Source: Chloroflexota bacterium
GTDB taxonomy: Bacteria > Chloroflexota > Dehalococcoidia > UBA1151 > TMED-70
Assembly: GCA_002711965.1 (NCBI GenBank)
Contig: PASM01000036.1
Span: forward strand, 1-31,599
Length of the DNA: 31,599 nt
Direction: 5' to 3'
Shown here: piece by piece, positions 30,537-31,599 of the stretch
Position numbering within the stretch: position 1 is the first letter of the stretch
How the letters are laid out: each line of letters opens with the position of its first letter
The notes under the pieces: generated by a model
Databases searched by the model: none
Seen by the model: the letters and a program-made list of their open reading frames with translations, nothing else
What the model was told of the DNA's origin: nothing
Position numbers and translations under genes: made by a program

Positions 30537-31409
30537 TCATAAATTACTCCAATTTCCTGGATTTAACAAGTCAGTATCATCGATTGATAATTCTTTAGGA
30601 ATAGAAGGAAGATTTCCATCGATTGAATTAATAATTTTTTGCAACTGATCTTTATTATCAACACCTACTAAAACTCTAGATACCTCAGGTATTGAAATCA
30701 TATATCTAATGGTCGCTTCTAAAGCTGATAATTTATTATCAGCAAGCCATTCATGCCAAAATTTCCATAAACTACTCCATCTCTCAAACTGATTGGGTCT
30801 TTTCTTGTGATCCATTAATAATAGACCTTGTAAAAAAATGGAACGCGTGTGTATCTCTATACCTTTAGAATAGATTTTATTTAATAATCCATTATCAAAT
30901 AATCGTCTATCTAAAATATTCATTGGAAATTGAATAATATCAATATCAAATCTATCAATAATCTTTATTAATTGATTATCAATATAAGCAGAAACACCAA
31001 TTTTATTAACTAAACCCTGATCCTTGAGAATTTGAAGTTGTTTGAAAATCATTTCGCCACCAGGCTTTAATAGATCTTCACCATGATGGACTAACAATCC
31101 ATATAGTGATTTTTGTTTTAATAATCTTAAAGACTGATATAAATCACTGATTACGAAACTAGCCACTTTTTCAGTAATAGCTTCCTGATCAAAACCTCTA
31201 GTTTTTGTTACGATATCAAAATCTTGAGTATTTACTTCTCCCAACACTTGTTCACTAGATCCATAAAGTTTCGCAGTATCTAACATTCTTATATCATTAT
31301 TACGTGCAAAATTTATTATATTATTCACCTCATTTGGCTCAACCTTGACACCTGAATTAATACCATAATCTATACCAAATTGAACTGTTCCTAGTGCTAT
31401 TTTTTCCAT
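30537..31409 (-). CDS. Aldo/keto reductase
   Basis: A 290-residue NADPH-type aldo/keto reductase barrel. The catalytic tetrad is D44 (LDTAKLYG), Y49, K69 (VTKTRG) and a His in LLVHHGED (H108 or H109), the usual order. I start at the ATG at 31409 (MEKIALGTVQFG), with GAAGG eight bases upstream; the frame extends to a TTG five codons earlier, which is less likely. The 23-base gap to the upstream gene on the same strand suggests one transcript. It belongs to the branch with short N-terminus and LGTVQFG motif often annotated as oxidoreductases of unknown substrate. Its stop TGA is followed by the structured intergenic region. Confidence 0.9.
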   Translation of the reverse strand: MEKIALGTVQFGIDYGINSGVKVEPNEVNNIINFARNNDIRMLDTAKLYGSSEQVLGEVNTQDFDIVTKTRGFDQEAITEKVASFVISDLYQSLRLLKQKSLYGLLVHHGEDLLKPGGEMIFKQLQILKDQGLVNKIGVSAYIDNQLIKIIDRFDIDIIQFPMNILDRRLFDNGLLNKIYSKGIEIHTRSIFLQGLLLMDHKKRPNQFERWSSLWKFWHEWLADNKLSALEATIRYMISIPEVSRVLVGVDNKDQLQKIINSIDGNLPSIPKELSIDDTDLLNPGNWSNL

Positions 31410-31432
31410 AATTATTACCTTCAATTAAAAAT

Positions 31433-31599
31433 CTAATTTATAGGTTTTAAAATCTTGAATTGCTCTGATTCAGGAAGATTTAAAAATTCCTCAAAAGTTA
31501 CATAAAATTCGTCCATGGTAAATCCAAACGCATTTTCAAAGGCTTTTTCTTTTCCAAGATAAAAAATACTAGGGATATATTCTTTAAAAAAATAATCCA
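31433..31599 (-). CDS. C-terminal end of an unidentified protein (cut by the window edge)
   Basis: The last 54 codons of a leftward gene whose start lies beyond the window, ending in TAG. The translation contains KEYIPSIFYLGKEKAFENAF, then GFTMDEFYVTFEEFLNLPES, and ends KPIN. The AFGFTMDEFYVTFEEF pattern resembles the ends of putative peptidase MA-like proteins (usually aFGmsxxdFYxxFe), but the catalytic part is not in view, so I make no functional call. It lies 23 bases upstream of the aldo/keto reductase start and is probably co-transcribed with it. Confidence 0.6.
   Translation of the reverse strand, partial: DYFFKEYIPSIFYLGKEKAFENAFGFTMDEFYVTFEEFLNLPESEQFKILKPIN

Noticed and set aside
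1..31599. CRISPR arrays, insertion sequences, phage or plasmid genes
   Set aside because: No spaced direct repeats, transposase or integrase motifs, or terminal inverted repeats with target duplications were seen; the 18-base repeats in the LRR gene are in-frame coding repeats.

Overview
This is an AT-rich, densely packed bacterial chromosome segment with 33 protein-coding genes, one of them cut by the right edge. I see no rRNA, tRNA, insertion sequence, phage gene or CRISPR array. The gene mix is three enolase-superfamily enzymes, four SDR/epimerase-type dehydrogenases, two DAO-type flavoproteins, a sulfatase, a Gfo/Idh/MocA oxidoreductase and a copper amine oxidase. It looks like a free-living marine heterotroph that oxidises organic acids and sugars. 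The repertoire resembles low-GC members of the SAR202 lineage (Chloroflexota), which are known for expanded enolase-superfamily and dehydrogenase families. That assignment is an inference from gene content, because no phylogenetic marker gene is present.

Layout. 41-5996 is a rightward run: a small CxxC protein, a leaderless-secretion (cytoplasmic) sulfatase, a DAO-family flavoprotein, a DUF805 membrane protein, an SDR, a DinB-like protein, a DUF1330 protein, a 47-residue single-helix membrane protein and a MOSC protein. 5993-11210 runs leftward: a second DAO flavoprotein overlapping a short-type 6-phosphogluconate dehydrogenase, an NAD-dependent epimerase/dehydratase-type protein and an MMPL/RND transporter. 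11417-15797 holds an enolase-superfamily dehydratase convergent with a class III aminotransferase (glutamate-1-semialdehyde aminomutase-like), then an aldose-1-epimerase-like protein convergent with an SDR.

The clearest functional unit is the rightward cluster 15889-21080: SMP-30-type lactonase, L-rhamnose-mutarotase-like protein, iodotyrosine-deiodinase-like flavoprotein, SDR, Gfo/Idh/MocA oxidoreductase and enolase-superfamily acid-sugar dehydratase. Mutarotase, sugar dehydrogenase, lactonase and sugar-acid dehydratase are the steps of a non-phosphorylating sugar oxidation route like those known for L-rhamnose and L-fucose. The sulfatase, aldose epimerase, uronate-dehydrogenase-like protein and 6PGDH elsewhere in the window fit the same theme of (possibly sulfated) sugar use, but no sugar importer is present.

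21086-24791 holds a LysE-type exporter, an OSBS/N-acylamino-acid-racemase-type enzyme and a copper amine oxidase, suggesting amine or amino-acid derivative metabolism. 24946-30075 has an unknown protein, a zinc alcohol dehydrogenase, a two-CxxC small protein, a SulP anion transporter and a lipoprotein-like leucine-rich-repeat protein. A 461-base gap (30076-30536) has hairpins and two terminator-like structures, followed by a leftward aldo/keto reductase and the end of an upstream gene.

Two genome-style features stand out. Several first-of-operon genes lack a Shine-Dalgarno sequence and instead have a -10-like hexamer 6-7 bases before the start codon, as expected for leaderless mRNAs, while operon-internal genes often have clear ribosome binding sites. 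Three convergent gene pairs overlap by exactly four bases at their stop codons. The most unexpected gene is the iodotyrosine-deiodinase-like protein, which keeps the three substrate-binding residues of the animal enzyme at exact spacing.
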